64,000 bases of DNA from Spirosoma oryzicola (GCF_021233055.1 NZ_CP089539.1:124001-188000), one strand, 5' to 3'. Positions 18,665 to 28,096 are shown, counted from the first letter of the stretch. A program made the numbers and translations. The notes: generated from the sequence alone by a model not told the origin.

Positions 18665-19660
18665 TTAATCGATTCTGACCAAAGTGCGTCCCTGCATCTG
18701 GCCTTTCAAAATCGTCTGAATAGCTTCAGGAAGCGCAGCTAAGCCAATCTCATGCGTCATCAATTCAAGGGCAGCGGGTTTCCAGTCGTTAGCTAAGCGT
18801 TCCCAAACAGCCGCTCGCTGATCAATGGGAAATTGCACGGAATCGATCCCTACTAATTGAACACCCCGTAAAATAAAAGGAAAGACAGAAAGAGGTAGAT
18901 CCCCACCGTTGACGTTACCGCAGCAGGTTACGGTCCCACCGTATTCGGTGCTCTTAATGACCGTAGCCAATACATTGCCACCGACGGTATCAATAGCTCC
19001 GGCAAAACGAGATTTTAACAGGGCTTTACCAGACGTATCGTCCATATCCGAACGCGGAATAATGTCAGTTGCTCCGAGTGAAGTCAAAAAGTCGTGGGCA
19101 GTTGCCTTACCGCTCATGGCTGTTACGGCAAACCCCAGTCGGTGCAAAATACCGACCGCAACCGAGCCTACGCCACCCGTAGCGCCTGTCACCAAAACGG
19201 TTCCATGATCAGGAGTTAAACCGTTTTTGAGCAGAGCGGCTACACTCAATCCGGCTGTGAATCCAGCAGTTCCGTAGATCATACTCTCCCGCAGTGTCAG
19301 CGATTCAGGCCGTCTAACAATCCAGTTGGCTGGTGCACGAATGTACTGAGCGAACCCTCCGCTTGTATTCATTCCCAGATCGAAACCGGTAACAATAACT
19401 TCGTCACCTGGTTGCCAGCCGGTGCTATGGGAAGCCTCGACAACCCCCGCAGCGTCTATTCCCGGTGTATGTGGATAGCTTCTCGTTACACCTTTGTTGC
19501 CCGAAGCGGATAGGGCATCTTTGTAATTCAACGAAGAATAGTGAACCCGAATCAATACATCTCCAGCAGGCAAATCGATTACCTGTTTCGTAGAGATTGT
19601 GGTGTCGTAGCCACCTGTTTCATTCGAAGAAACGAGCAGGCACTGAAAGGTTTTATCCAT
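18665..19660 (-). CDS. YhdH/YhfP-family quinone oxidoreductase (acrylyl-CoA reductase type)
   Basis: The product (331 residues from MDKTFQCLLV; an ATG 12 bp upstream is possible) is a zinc-free MDR reductase. The pattern 'YSSLNYKDALS', 'PGIDAAG' and the Rossmann motif 'VTGATGGVGSVA' define the YhdH/AcuI group, NADPH-dependent reductases of acryloyl-CoA or quinone-like enones. The catalytic zinc ligands of alcohol dehydrogenases are absent. It is downstream of another MDR gene on the same strand, with 58 bp between them. Confidence 0.87.
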   Translation of the reverse strand: MDKTFQCLLVSSNETGGYDTTISTKQVIDLPAGDVLIRVHYSSLNYKDALSASGNKGVTRSYPHTPGIDAAGVVEASHSTGWQPGDEVIVTGFDLGMNTSGGFAQYIRAPANWIVRRPESLTLRESMIYGTAGFTAGLSVAALLKNGLTPDHGTVLVTGATGGVGSVAVGILHRLGFAVTAMSGKATAHDFLTSLGATDIIPRSDMDDTSGKALLKSRFAGAIDTVGGNVLATVIKSTEYGGTVTCCGNVNGGDLPLSVFPFILRGVQLVGIDSVQFPIDQRAAVWERLANDWKPAALELMTHEIGLAALPEAIQTILKGQMQGRTLVRID

Positions 19661-19718
19661 AGTCAAGAGCAACGATTATACGGCAGTAAATCTAAACGTT
19701 AATGGCTTAACGCATGTT

Positions 19719-20663
19719 TTAATCTAACGTAATGACCAGTTTGCCTTTTGTTTTACCCGTCTCCTGCTGTAAATGGGCCTTTTCCATGTTATCGAATGAA
19801 TAGGTCTGCGAAACGTGGGATTTGAGCGCTCCCTGGTCCAGTAAAGTCGCAATCTGCTGCATATCAGCTCCGTTAGATTGCACTAAGAAAAAGAAAGCCG
19901 TCACATCGTTCGCTTTTGCCTGCGCAGCTAACTCGTCAGAGATGCCGGTCGGAATGCTGATCAGCGTACCACCCGATTTTATCACTTCTAGCGAACGGAC
20001 TATATTTTGCCCTCCTACCAGATCCAGCACCAGATCAATGTCCGAGACGGCTTCTTCAAAACGTTCCGTTGTATAATCGATATGCTCGTCAGCACCCAGA
20101 CTCAACACAAACTCTTTGTTAGCTGCTGAGGAAGTACCAATTACGTAAGCGCCCAGATGTTTGGCAAGCTGTACCGCAAAATGCCCCACCCCACCCGCTG
20201 CGGCATGGATCAATAGCCTTTGTCCGGGATGCACCGGCGCTTTATGCATGAACGCCTGGTAAGCCGTAAGAGCAGCCAGGGTAGCTGCTGCTGCTTCCTG
20301 GTGCGAAACGGTTGCGGGCTTCACCGCTAACTGGGAAGCTGGCGCAGCAACGTATTCAGCGTAAGCTTTCCCATGCCCCGGAAAATTAACCATGCCAAAT
20401 ACGTCATCGCCAATTTTAAAATCGGTGACCTGCTCGCCCACCTCGGTGATGGTACCGGAAATATCCCAACCGATAATAAGCGGACGGTTATCCCGCAGCC
20501 GTCCGGCAATGCCTTTGCCCGCTCTGGTTTTTACGTCAACAGGATTAATACTAATTGCTTTTACCTTGATAAGGACTTCATCTTCCTTTATTGTTGGCTT
20601 TGGCACGTCTGTGATTACAAGTTGATCGACACCCCCAAATTCATTTAGTACGATTGCTCTCAT
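19719..20663 (-). CDS. NADP-dependent MDR oxidoreductase
   Basis: The 314-residue protein belongs to the quinone oxidoreductase/zeta-crystallin branch of MDR: 'ISINPVDVKTRAGKG', 'IIGWDISGTI', and the NADP-binding 'HAAAGGVGHFAVQLAK'. Zinc ligands are missing. The substrate is probably an enone or quinone. It is transcribed divergently from an AraC-family regulator across 87 bp that contain a 9-bp inverted repeat, so regulation by that protein is likely. Confidence 0.87.
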   Translation of the reverse strand: MRAIVLNEFGGVDQLVITDVPKPTIKEDEVLIKVKAISINPVDVKTRAGKGIAGRLRDNRPLIIGWDISGTITEVGEQVTDFKIGDDVFGMVNFPGHGKAYAEYVAAPASQLAVKPATVSHQEAAAATLAALTAYQAFMHKAPVHPGQRLLIHAAAGGVGHFAVQLAKHLGAYVIGTSSAANKEFVLSLGADEHIDYTTERFEEAVSDIDLVLDLVGGQNIVRSLEVIKSGGTLISIPTGISDELAAQAKANDVTAFFFLVQSNGADMQQIATLLDQGALKSHVSQTYSFDNMEKAHLQQETGKTKGKLVITLD

Positions 20664-20686
20664 GTCATTAGTTGATTAAAGGTGCA

Positions 20687-20725
20687 AACTTATACCGTAT
20701 CATCATAGCATATACAGTATAAGTT
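20687..20725. promoter_or_regulatory. divergent promoter/operator between MDR gene and AraC regulator
   Basis: A perfect 9-bp inverted repeat (AACTTATAC at 20687-20695, GTATAAGTT at 20717-20725) sits in the 87-bp divergent spacer. The left arm also forms a minus-strand TAAGTTTG, matching the Bacteroidota -7 box TAnnTTTG for the MDR gene. The repeat is a good candidate for AraC-regulator binding. Confidence 0.55.
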
Positions 20726-20750
20726 TTCTTTAAATCAGTACTTTTAAACC

Positions 20751-21602
20751 ATGAAACGAGAAAGTCTTCATCAGCCGTTTGAGATCGTTTATAAAACGCT
20801 TGATGAGTGTTCAAAGGAGGAACATCGGCATTTGTTCTTTGAACTGGTCTACGTTATTTCGGGTACGGGGATTCAATGCATCAACCAGAATCGGTTTTCG
20901 TACCGAACCGGTCATATGTTTTTACTGACGCCTGACGATTGTCATTCGTTCGATATCGAAACGACAACGGAGTTCTTTTTCCTACGCTTCACGGATATCT
21001 ATATAAAATCAAAAGCATTTCACACCGAAGACATTCAACGGCTTGAGTTTATTCTCCAAAACGCCAACCACCAACCGGGCTGCGTTTTGAAAAACTTACC
21101 AGATAAACAGTTGGTACGACCGATAGTAGAAGCTATTATTCGTGAGTATGTCAATCGTGACCTGTACAACCAGGAGTTAATCGGTCAGTTAGTGAATACA
21201 TTGATTGTGATTGTAGCCCGTAACATTGCGCGCTACATGCCCGAAAAGACGAACGCCCAAACGGATGAGCGGGCTTTAGCTATCCTAAATTACATTCAGA
21301 ACCATATCTACGAACCCGAAAAAATCAGGGCGGAAGCAGTTAGCCAACATTTCGGCATCTCCGAAACCTATCTTGGACGATATTTCAAGAAACACACGGG
21401 TGTAACTCTTCAGCAATACATTACCAACTACCGAACGAAGCTAATTGAAGCTCGGCTATTACATAGTACTATGCGCATCAATGAAATTGCCGCAGAACTA
21501 GGCTTCACTGATGAAAGTCATCTCAACAAGTTTTTCAGAAAACAGAAAGGATTAAGTCCGACTGTATTTCGTAAGAATGGGTTACGTACAACGTCGGTTT
21601 GA
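20751..21602 (+). CDS. AraC-family transcriptional regulator
   Basis: The 283-residue protein has an N-terminal cupin-like sensing domain (about 15-90, 'EEHRHLFFELVYVISGTG') and a C-terminal pair of helix-turn-helix motifs (about 185-280). The second carries the family signature 'INEIAAELGFTDESHLNKFFRKQKGLSPTVFR'-type pattern. It faces the MDR reductase gene and probably controls it and the YhdH gene downstream of that. The inducer is unknown. Confidence 0.9.
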   Translation: MKRESLHQPFEIVYKTLDECSKEEHRHLFFELVYVISGTGIQCINQNRFSYRTGHMFLLTPDDCHSFDIETTTEFFFLRFTDIYIKSKAFHTEDIQRLEFILQNANHQPGCVLKNLPDKQLVRPIVEAIIREYVNRDLYNQELIGQLVNTLIVIVARNIARYMPEKTNAQTDERALAILNYIQNHIYEPEKIRAEAVSQHFGISETYLGRYFKKHTGVTLQQYITNYRTKLIEARLLHSTMRINEIAAELGFTDESHLNKFFRKQKGLSPTVFRKNGLRTTSV

Positions 21603-21728
21603 TTTCTAGGATAATTACCCATTCTATAACTAAAAAACTTTATGTCCAATAAGTAAAGCTTATCGGAAGTAATTAGTGCTGAATTTAAGAGTGTCTACGG
21701 AGAGAGAATAAAAATCTTTATATTTTTC

Positions 21729-22335
21729 TTATTGCCGTACGCAGGCAAAAACGCAATGGATCAGCTTATTACCAACGTTATCAATGACTAACATTTCATT
21801 TTCCTTCGGCCGTTTTACGAATGTAATACGTTTTCAGTTGTTGGGAGTGCTGTATGCCGGACATAATTCCATTGTGCAATAAGGCTTTCAAAGGCTTATC
21901 ATCTTTGTTACTGGTTTTGGTTTTGCTCCTATTTTGACCTGACAAATACTCAAAGAGAACTACGCCAGCATTACAGGCTAGTTTTTTTGGGTCAGTAATG
22001 GCCTTAGCCTTAAATTCATTGCGAGGCCGCCCATGCGGTAATGATCAGAAACTCTGACTCTGTAGCGATTACCGGGCCAATCGCCTTAATCAATTGCAAA
22101 TAGCCATGCATCTCTTTTAAGTAAGAGTCATTAGCAATAACCGCAGCAATATCTATTTGGATTTGTTTAATGTCTACAGTGAGAGCATCCAGCGTCTTTT
22201 GACAAGATTTTTTGGCGTCGTTGTATTCTTTCTTAGAAATGACCCCATCTGAATCAGTTAAAGGCAATTTAGCCACATCGGTGGTCCGAATCTTACGGAC
22301 TTTGACCAGCCTGCTGTGAATAGCCGTCCACGGCT
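21729..22335 (-). pseudogene. IS110-family transposase remnant
   Basis: Read on the minus strand from about 22335, the middle part of an IS110 transposase is seen ('TLDALTVDIKQIQ', 'IKAIGPVIATESEFLI'). The frame stops at 22016. It continues in a shifted frame with 'NEFKAKAITDPKKLACNAGV' (Transposase_20 region), then shifts again near 21810 before 'MLVIDNVGNKLIHCVFACVRQ' and the natural stop at 21729. The N-terminal DEDD domain is missing. Two frameshifts and a 5' truncation make it inactive. Confidence 0.85.
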
Positions 22336-22343
22336 TTGTTTTA

Positions 22344-22807
22344 CGATCAGGTATCCATTGCGGAGGAAAGCTCTTTGTGGCCGTATTCAGTCATTCGGGC
22401 CGAGATAAACGAAGTTATAATAGGCTGGCGTGTCAATATCCAAGATTTTGTCATGATTCATATTGGCGAAAAACACCCCGTTATTATCGGTGATAATACG
22501 TCGATAACACACCGGGATGCCATTCACGAAGCAAAAATCGGCAAAAACTGCCTTATTGTAATTGGAGCCATTTTAACGGATGGTTGCGAGATTGGCGACA
22601 ATAGTATTGTAGTTCCTGGGACTTTAGTCCGGGAAAACATGGTGTTTAACCCAAATCCTTGATTATTGGCAGTCCAGCAAAAAAATAAGCAACTTTAATT
22701 ACGGCGAAGTTAACGTTCAAAACACCTTAGCTTATGTGAAAAATGCCAAAGGATATGTAAACCAAAATACACCGTTTGAAGCAACCCGGAATTTTGAAAA
22801 GAAATAG
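22344..22807 (+). pseudogene. gamma carbonic anhydrase-like (left-handed beta-helix) remnant
   Basis: The translated frame from 22344 ('SIAEESSLWPYSVIRAEI') matches the hexapeptide-repeat helix of gamma-class carbonic anhydrase/YrdA-like proteins. Histidines in 'MIHIGEKHPVIIG' and 'THRDAIHEAKIG' lie at the zinc-site region. The N-terminus is missing. A one-base loss near 22655 shifts the frame to 'SLIIGSPAKK', and a further one-base loss in an A run (22680-22685) shifts it to 'NYGEVNVQNTLAYVKNAKGY', which ends at 22807. It abuts the IS110 remnant, which suggests that an insertion and a later deletion destroyed the gene. Confidence 0.75.
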
Positions 22808-23144
22808 AGGCTGGTTTATTGATGCGTGAGTAAATGTATAAAGTTATAATCAACTATCTCATCATTGTAGTTACCTTGAAACGTTGTTAGAATAAAGCCA
22901 CTTTATGCACTATTTCACGTTTTAACCTGCACGTTATATACTATATCGTCAAGATTGCTCTAATAGGCTTATAGGCACAATTAACTTGACGTACTTTGCA
23001 CGATTTTAGACATTTGTGTTCGTTCGTTAACGGCCTTAGTTCAGTATCAAAAGGCCATGTTAATTAATGCGGTACCTGATTTCCCAAATAAAATAACTAT
23101 CTTAATCCATTATTATACACGTTTCTCAAAATACGCTCATTTGC
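22808..23144. other. degenerate non-coding stretch
   Basis: This AT-rich stretch follows the carbonic anhydrase remnant. No gene, hairpin or repeat of note was found. Confidence 0.4.
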
Positions 23145-23336
23145 ATGGCCCAGGCCACCCTGTTAAATCTGGCGCTTAACGAACCAACAGAGGCTTATAT
23201 CTACCAGCCGGCCCGCCAGGCGGTCTTACCTGACATCCGCTTTAAGGCAGCTGTGTGGGGCTTGCCGAAGCAGTGGGGTGCTCACATTTGTGAGTCACCG
23301 AAGGTAGCTAGAACAGAAAATTCAACTTTGGAATAA
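23145..23336 (+). CDS. doubtful short ORF
   Basis: A 63-codon frame starts at an ATG after an AT-rich leader. It has a plausible start of a soluble protein ('MAQATLLNLALNEPTEAYIYQPA') but ends early, matches nothing I know and lies in a decayed region. It may be the 5' fragment of a lost gene. An imperfect 14-bp inverted repeat (23445-23458/23468-23481) lies 110 bp downstream. Confidence 0.25.
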   Translation: MAQATLLNLALNEPTEAYIYQPARQAVLPDIRFKAAVWGLPKQWGAHICESPKVARTENSTLE

Positions 23337-23585
23337 TATCAGGGCACTACCGTCATACGTAATGTATTCAACTGCTTCACCTTGTCCTTTGTGAAATCTG
23401 ATTTCATCTCCCTAGTCAAAAGCACTATAAAATCAAAAACAGTCGTTGCCGAGTCGTAAAATGTATGTACGATTCAGCAACTTACCATTCATAAAGATAC
23501 CTGATTCAATGCAGTCAGGCCATTACCGTTGTACTCATGGAGCAGCTTCTGCTTGGGGGCGGTTACCTATTTTTCACCTCTCTAC

Positions 23586-23948
23586 TTACGAGAGTAATAC
23601 GAAAAGCAGCGCTACCATGGCCGGAAGAGCCTGCACATAAAAGATTGATTTCTGAGCCGTCAGCGCACCAAACACTCCCGCTACAATCACGCAGCCCAGA
23701 AAGAAATGGGCAACGTTTTTGCCCCATACATCATTTTTAATCAATAATGACCAGATAAGACCGGCAGCCAAAAATCCATTATATAAGCCTTGATTAGCGG
23801 CCAGCGATTTTGTCGGCTCAAACAAATTCGGCGGCAATGATTTAAACGTCTGCCGCCCTTTAGTCGTCCAGGCGAACATTTCCAGCCAAAGAATATAGAG
23901 GTGCTCAATGGCTACGAGTGCAATGAGTAAATCAGCAATAAGTTTCAT
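23586..23948 (-). CDS. DUF1304 integral membrane protein
   Basis: The 120-residue protein has four predicted membrane helices (about 3-20, 50-70, 77-95 and 98-118). The DUF1304 signature is present: 'ALVAIEHLYILWLEMFAW' in helix 1 and 'NQGLYNGFLAAGLIW' in helix 2. The family is found in many bacteria and its function is unknown. It is intact although its surroundings are degraded. Confidence 0.88.
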   Translation of the reverse strand: MKLIADLLIALVAIEHLYILWLEMFAWTTKGRQTFKSLPPNLFEPTKSLAANQGLYNGFLAAGLIWSLLIKNDVWGKNVAHFFLGCVIVAGVFGALTAQKSIFYVQALPAMVALLFVLLS

Positions 23949-24426
23949 AAATTCTTACAGTAGTTAATGGAAATTATCAAAGCAATACCAAGCCTGGAAT
24001 TAATATTTTGGTAAAAGCTAGTTAAAGAGCATAAGAGACGGAAAATTATTTGGATGGTAACTAGTAAAAACATACCGAGTGTGGATGTTGATGACTTTTT
24101 CAAAGCCAGGATGCAGTAAATTGCCGAAGTAATCCATTATCATCCTAGTCAACATCGGATTGAAGTGGTCATAAAACAGGTCGCATTACATACCCAAGCC
24201 CTAGCTCGACTTCATTTATACTTTTGCTGTATGGTTAGCCGACTCCATTCGACTTTCTCGGCCTGTTCCATTAGTAGAGACAGCTAGCCTGTTGCGATTT
24301 TAAGCAGTTCATAAATAGTAATTTATAATTACGACTTTACTTGTTCTCAGTAAATGCTCGGTAAATTAGCGGTCTAGTGTGGCCGTGTCGTGTTAATCTT
24401 TTAGCGTTGCCCAACTTCTTATTTTG
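23949..24426. other. non-coding stretch
   Basis: About 480 bp without a supported gene. Several short frames are interrupted by stops on both strands. I see no match to a known family and no clear hairpin. Confidence 0.45.
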
Positions 24427-24966
24427 TTACGTAGCTAGAGCAAGCATTAACGAGCCGAAGAGCATCCCTTCCATCATCCGTTGAACAAAACCCCGAAGGG
24501 GCAAGCCCGGATTGGATAATAGAAGGCTACCGAACAATGAGCTACCCGCTGCTATTGAATAGAGATTGCCCTCAATGCCCAGCGATTGAGCACTAAGTTG
24601 AGTTAGATAATAAGCACTGCCTATGTACTCAACGGCTCCCCCTAGATTATGAATCTGTTGGCGACTACTACCCCACAAGGGGGAGCCCGCATCACAGGGA
24701 AACAAAGCCGCTACGATGTAGCCCGTTGCCACACACCCCGCTAAACCAGCGATTGGCGTTGACTCAGCTAACCATGCCAATAGTCCCAACAGTAAGCCTA
24801 TGGGTAAAAACAAGCCATAACTGACCCGGGGGGACAGCAGACTACCCACTTCGCCAAGCTCGCTGATGGTATGTTGCCAATGCGAGTAAGCGGGCTTACG
24901 CCAGCCAAAGAAAGTCATGCCTATCAGTAATAATAAGGTAGTAAGAAGAGCTAAGTAGAACGTCAT
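24427..24966 (-). CDS. DUF998 integral membrane protein
   Basis: The 179-residue protein has about five hydrophobic segments and the DUF998 hallmark 'YSHWQHTISELGEVGS' after the first helix, then 'AALFPCDAGSP' and 'IHNLGGAVEYIGSAYYL'. The family is a group of multi-helix membrane proteins of unknown function. It is a single gene on the minus strand with degraded DNA on both sides. Confidence 0.82.
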   Translation of the reverse strand: MTFYLALLTTLLLLIGMTFFGWRKPAYSHWQHTISELGEVGSLLSPRVSYGLFLPIGLLLGLLAWLAESTPIAGLAGCVATGYIVAALFPCDAGSPLWGSSRQQIHNLGGAVEYIGSAYYLTQLSAQSLGIEGNLYSIAAGSSLFGSLLLSNPGLPLRGFVQRMMEGMLFGSLMLALAT

Positions 24967-25290
24967 TCAGTCAGGTTGTTTACACTACACTCCTGGCCCG
25001 CAAAGACGTGGAAAAATCACTTGGGCTGGTTTAGCTTTTGGTAAAGGCATCGCCTTATCGTTGCTTAAAGGAGGCTTAAAACTAGCCATCTAACGGGTCT
25101 GGCGTTGGGCAAAGGGAGGAAAGGATTAAAAAGCGGATCACTGGCAGTGGGTGCTAGCTGCAGGGTCAATTCCCTGTGTCCACAGCCGCAAGTGGAAAAT
25201 TATTTCTCCGTTGGAATCTCCTTTTAAACCTTCTTTTGATTTGTAAACGAAATTCTTTGGGGTCGGCAGAGGATACTTGCGGCCTAATCA
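24967..25290. other. non-coding stretch
   Basis: About 320 bp with no supported gene. The segment near 25080-25190 is purine-rich and has a short T-arm-like motif, but no tRNA can be folded from it. Confidence 0.4.
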
Positions 25291-25410
25291 GGCTATGGGC
25301 AATTCGAAGACAAACAGCGTACCCAAGTTGTCGGCTTTGACGGGTATCTGGTAAAATCCGTCGACTTAAAGGCCTTATCCAAGTTACGTGCCGGCTTAGT
25401 AGCTAAGTAA
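25291..25410 (+). pseudogene. receiver-domain fragment (3' end of a response regulator or hybrid kinase)
   Basis: Thirty-nine codons in one frame read GYGQFEDKQRTQVVGFDGYL followed by VKSVDLKALSKL and end in TAA at 25408-25410. This matches the last third of a CheY-like receiver: the conserved Gly/Asp-rich turn, 'GFDGYLVK' with the conserved Lys, and the final helix. An in-frame stop lies directly upstream and no earlier receiver part is found. It is a fragment of a lost gene. Confidence 0.65.
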
Positions 25411-25674
25411 TAAAGCTACAGCTAGGCTCAATCTTCCAATTGACCTTTTCCCATTTTCCACTACTGCTCGCCACTACTAATCGAACAGGGAGAGGAGGCA
25501 GACCTACGGTGTCCATCAGGACACGCTCAAGTTCATCCGGAGCGAACAGTAATCCGCTAGTCAATCGAAATAAATCTCGGCAAAAGCAATGTATGATCCG
25601 GTAACTAGGGCTCAGTTTAGTCTTATGGTGTTATCCCTCTACTTAGAGCGGGCTACTATGACCAATTTACCTCT
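25411..25674. other. intergenic region with an unidentified minus-strand coding-like remnant
   Basis: On the minus strand, 25416-25580 reads as an open frame ('FAPDELERVLMDTVGLPPLP', then 'VNWKIEPSC') without a start codon. It may be the end of a decayed gene, family unknown. The promoter of the GH130 gene must lie at its right end. Confidence 0.3.
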
Positions 25675-26805
25675 ATGATTCGCGAAAGAATCAGTAAAGC
25701 ATTTACAACGGGGATCCTCCTAGCCCTGGCATGGCTGACGATTTGCTCAACCGCAACCGCGCAGGACTGGACCCTGGGCCCTTTCGTTCGGCCGGCTGGT
25801 GCAAATCCCGTTATTTCCCCTAACCCCAAAAGCACCTTTCCAGATCCGATGAGTGGCCAACGCGTTGCTTGGGAGGCTAGTGATGTGTTCAACCCAGCAG
25901 CGGTCATTCGCAAAAAAAAGATCTACGTCCTCTATCGGTCCGAAGACAAGTCGGGACAGGGCATTGGCAAACGCACATCCCGGTTGGGCCTGGCGACTAG
26001 TAAAAATGGCCTGCGCATGAAGCGCCGTTCGTTGCCTGTATTCTATCCCGCCGATGACAGTCAGAAAGAGTTCGAGTGGCCGGGTGGCTGCGAAGATCCT
26101 CGCATTGCAGTAACCCCGGAAGGCATCTATGTTATGCTGTACACCCAGTGGAACAGGCAGGTGCCGAGGCTGGCTGTGGCTACATCTAAAAACCTGACCA
26201 CCTGGACTAAACATGGTCCCGCCTTCTACCAAGCCTATGGGGGCAGGTTCAAAGACCTAGCCAGCAAGTCAGCCTCTATTGTAACCAGACTGGTAAAGGG
26301 TCGGCAAGTGATCACCCGCGTGAATGGCAAATACCTGATGTACTGGGGTGAAAAGTTCATGAACATCGCCACCTCAGATGATTTGGTGAATTGGGAACCC
26401 ATGCTGGATGAAGGGGGCGCATTGAAAGCCGTGCTCACCACCCGACTCCATTATTTCGACAGCGACCTGACCGAATGTGGCCCGCCTGCGATCTTGACCG
26501 ATAAAGGCATACTGGTTCTCTATAACGGTAAAAACAAGCCGGGACCGGGCCGAGATACGGCTTACACAGCAAACACCTATGCCGCAGGCCAGGTGTTGTT
26601 TGATCAGCATGATCCATCCCGGGTTATAGCCCGCCTGGACAAACCCTTTTTTGTGCCGACTGAGCCGTTCGAAAAAAGTGGCCAATACCCGGCTGGAACC
26701 GTATTTGTAGAAGGCTTGGTCTATCATCGGGGTCAGTGGTTTCTGTATTATGGCTGTGCTGACAGTCGGGTGGCCGTAGCGGTGTATGACCCGCAAAGTA
26801 AGTAG
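25675..26805 (+). CDS. secreted glycoside hydrolase family 130-like protein (beta-mannoside phosphorylase/hydrolase fold)
   Basis: The 376-residue protein has a signal peptide (about 1-29, ending 'STATAQ') and a five-bladed beta-propeller of the GH130/GH43-like type. Family-like segments include 'NPAAVIRKKKIYVLYRSED', 'GGCEDPRIAVTPEG', 'SDLTECGPPAIL', 'FVEGLVYHRGQWFLYYGCAD' and 'SRVAVAVYD'. GH130 enzymes cleave beta-mannosides by phosphorolysis in the cytoplasm or by hydrolysis outside it; the signal peptide favours a hydrolase. It is a single gene among degraded DNA. The exact substrate is not predictable here. Confidence 0.88.
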   Translation: MIRERISKAFTTGILLALAWLTICSTATAQDWTLGPFVRPAGANPVISPNPKSTFPDPMSGQRVAWEASDVFNPAAVIRKKKIYVLYRSEDKSGQGIGKRTSRLGLATSKNGLRMKRRSLPVFYPADDSQKEFEWPGGCEDPRIAVTPEGIYVMLYTQWNRQVPRLAVATSKNLTTWTKHGPAFYQAYGGRFKDLASKSASIVTRLVKGRQVITRVNGKYLMYWGEKFMNIATSDDLVNWEPMLDEGGALKAVLTTRLHYFDSDLTECGPPAILTDKGILVLYNGKNKPGPGRDTAYTANTYAAGQVLFDQHDPSRVIARLDKPFFVPTEPFEKSGQYPAGTVFVEGLVYHRGQWFLYYGCADSRVAVAVYDPQSK

Positions 26806-27020
26806 TGTGCTATTGGTCGCGCTTTACTAACGAGTTTCTGCACCTCTTATGGTGTTCTCTTTACCGTGCGCTTGACTAAACCTTAGGTGTAGTTGGGCAA
26901 AAAGCCCCCTCACGGGGACGGTCAGGTATTTCGTGTCGTGTTGGCGTCCATCAAGGAATGCTTAATATAAGTCTGCTAATGTAACCATAGACTTGCGTAG
27001 CTATTTTATTTCAAAAATTT

Positions 27021-27070
27021 TTGCGAAACCATATGGTTGCGCGTAAATTTGCAACCATATGGTTTCGCAA
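27021..27070. promoter_or_regulatory. perfect 20-bp inverted-repeat operator upstream of ArsR regulator
   Basis: 27021-27040 and 27051-27070 are exact reverse complements with a 10-bp spacer. Each arm itself holds the 12-bp palindrome AACCATATGGTT. It lies 14 bp upstream of the ArsR start codon at 27084, the place expected for an autoregulatory ArsR dimer-of-dimers site. It would also block any translation start upstream. Confidence 0.85.
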
Positions 27071-27083
27071 AGCAAAATATAAC

Positions 27084-27407
27084 ATGATGAGACGAGATAT
27101 TTTTCAGGCCATTGCTGACCCCACCCGACGGGCAATCATCACCCTGATCGCCCTGCAGGCCATGACGCCCAACGCCATTGCCGATCACTTCAACTCTACC
27201 CGGCAAGCCGTTTCCAAACACCTGCGCATCCTCACCGAATGCCAATTGGTCAAACCTCAACACCAAGGCCGGGAGATCTATTACTCCCTGGAAGTGGAAA
27301 AACTAAAAGAGGTGGATCAGTGGGTGAACCAATTTAGGGAACTATGGGAAACCCGTTATCATCAACTTGACAACGTATTAGCAACCCTTAAAAAACAAGG
27401 ACAATGA
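27084..27407 (+). CDS. ArsR/SmtB-family transcriptional repressor
   Basis: The 107-residue product starts at the ATG at 27084 ([19 protein letters not shown]). An earlier in-frame start at 27021 would translate through the operator and is rejected. The winged-helix is typical: '[26 protein letters not shown]', recognition helix '[12 protein letters not shown]' and wing '[10 protein letters not shown]'. No metal-binding Cys motif is present, so it belongs to the non-metal group that pairs with AHSA1/SRPBCC genes. Its stop overlaps the next start by 4 bp. Confidence 0.92.
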   Translation: MMRRDIFQAIADPTRRAIITLIALQAMTPNAIADHFNSTRQAVSKHLRILTECQLVKPQHQGREIYYSLEVEKLKEVDQWVNQFRELWETRYHQLDNVLATLKKQGQ

Positions 27408-27886
27408 ACGATTTCACCGTTGACAAAACCGCAAAAACAGTAACCTTTTCCCGCGAGTTTGATGCCGAGCTGTCCTTGGTATGGGATGCCTACACCAAGC
27501 CAGAACTTTTAGATCAATGGTGGGCACCTAAACCCTGGATCTCAAAAACAAAAGTTATGGACTTTATCGTGGGTGGCCGCCGGTTTTATGCCATGGTCAG
27601 CCCCGAAGGAGACGAGCATTGGTCAATTCAACGCTACACCTCCATTAGTCCCAAAACCAATTTTACATTATGGAATGCGTTTGCCGATAAAGATGAAAAC
27701 CCGGAGTTGCCTGGTTCAGAATGGGATTTAAGTTTCAGCGAGCATACGGGGAAGACGACGGTACGGATCCGTATTTATAATGAATCGCTTGTACGCATGG
27801 AGAAGATGCTTGCCATGGGCTTTAAGGAAGGAACGGCCATGAATCTGAAAAACCTGGAGGAGTTGCTGGCCACTTTATCGAAGTAA
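27404..27886 (+). CDS. SRPBCC/AHSA1-domain protein
   Basis: The 160-residue protein is a START-like helix-grip fold: '[29 protein letters not shown]' at the N-terminus, the beta-strand '[19 protein letters not shown]', and the long C-terminal helix '[19 protein letters not shown]'. It overlaps the ArsR gene by 4 bp. ArsR-AHSA1 pairs are common in bacteria, and the small-molecule ligand is unknown. The pair is intact. Confidence 0.92.
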   Translation: MNDFTVDKTAKTVTFSREFDAELSLVWDAYTKPELLDQWWAPKPWISKTKVMDFIVGGRRFYAMVSPEGDEHWSIQRYTSISPKTNFTLWNAFADKDENPELPGSEWDLSFSEHTGKTTVRIRIYNESLVRMEKMLAMGFKEGTAMNLKNLEELLATLSK

Positions 27887-28096
27887 AAGTAAAGCAATAG
27901 GTTGTCGCTACCATCGGCTTGGCGAAGTAGGTCGGAGAGTTCTAGAGTTAAGCTTGGATATTTACTTGGTAGTCGTCGTTTATTGAGCAGACCGCTCTTA
28001 ACTTAGAGCATTCATCAGCCGCTTGACTTCGTACTACCACTCAGTGGCCCTCTGGCCTACCACCGATAAACGTTATTCAGCATCAGACACCAATGG
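27887..28096. other. intergenic stretch
   Basis: No gene or hairpin was recognised in these 210 bp between a plus-strand and a minus-strand end. Confidence 0.4.

Noticed and set aside
23445..23481. 14-bp imperfect inverted repeat as an insertion-sequence end or terminator
   Set aside because: There is no T run, no transposase next to it and no partner end.
25130..25200. tRNA-like T arm (CAGGG TCAATT CCCTG)
   Set aside because: The loop is six bases and lacks TTCRA; no acceptor or anticodon stem can be built around it.
27021..27083. Earlier start of the ArsR protein at 27021
   Set aside because: It would translate the palindromic operator; the ATG at 27084 aligns with the family start.
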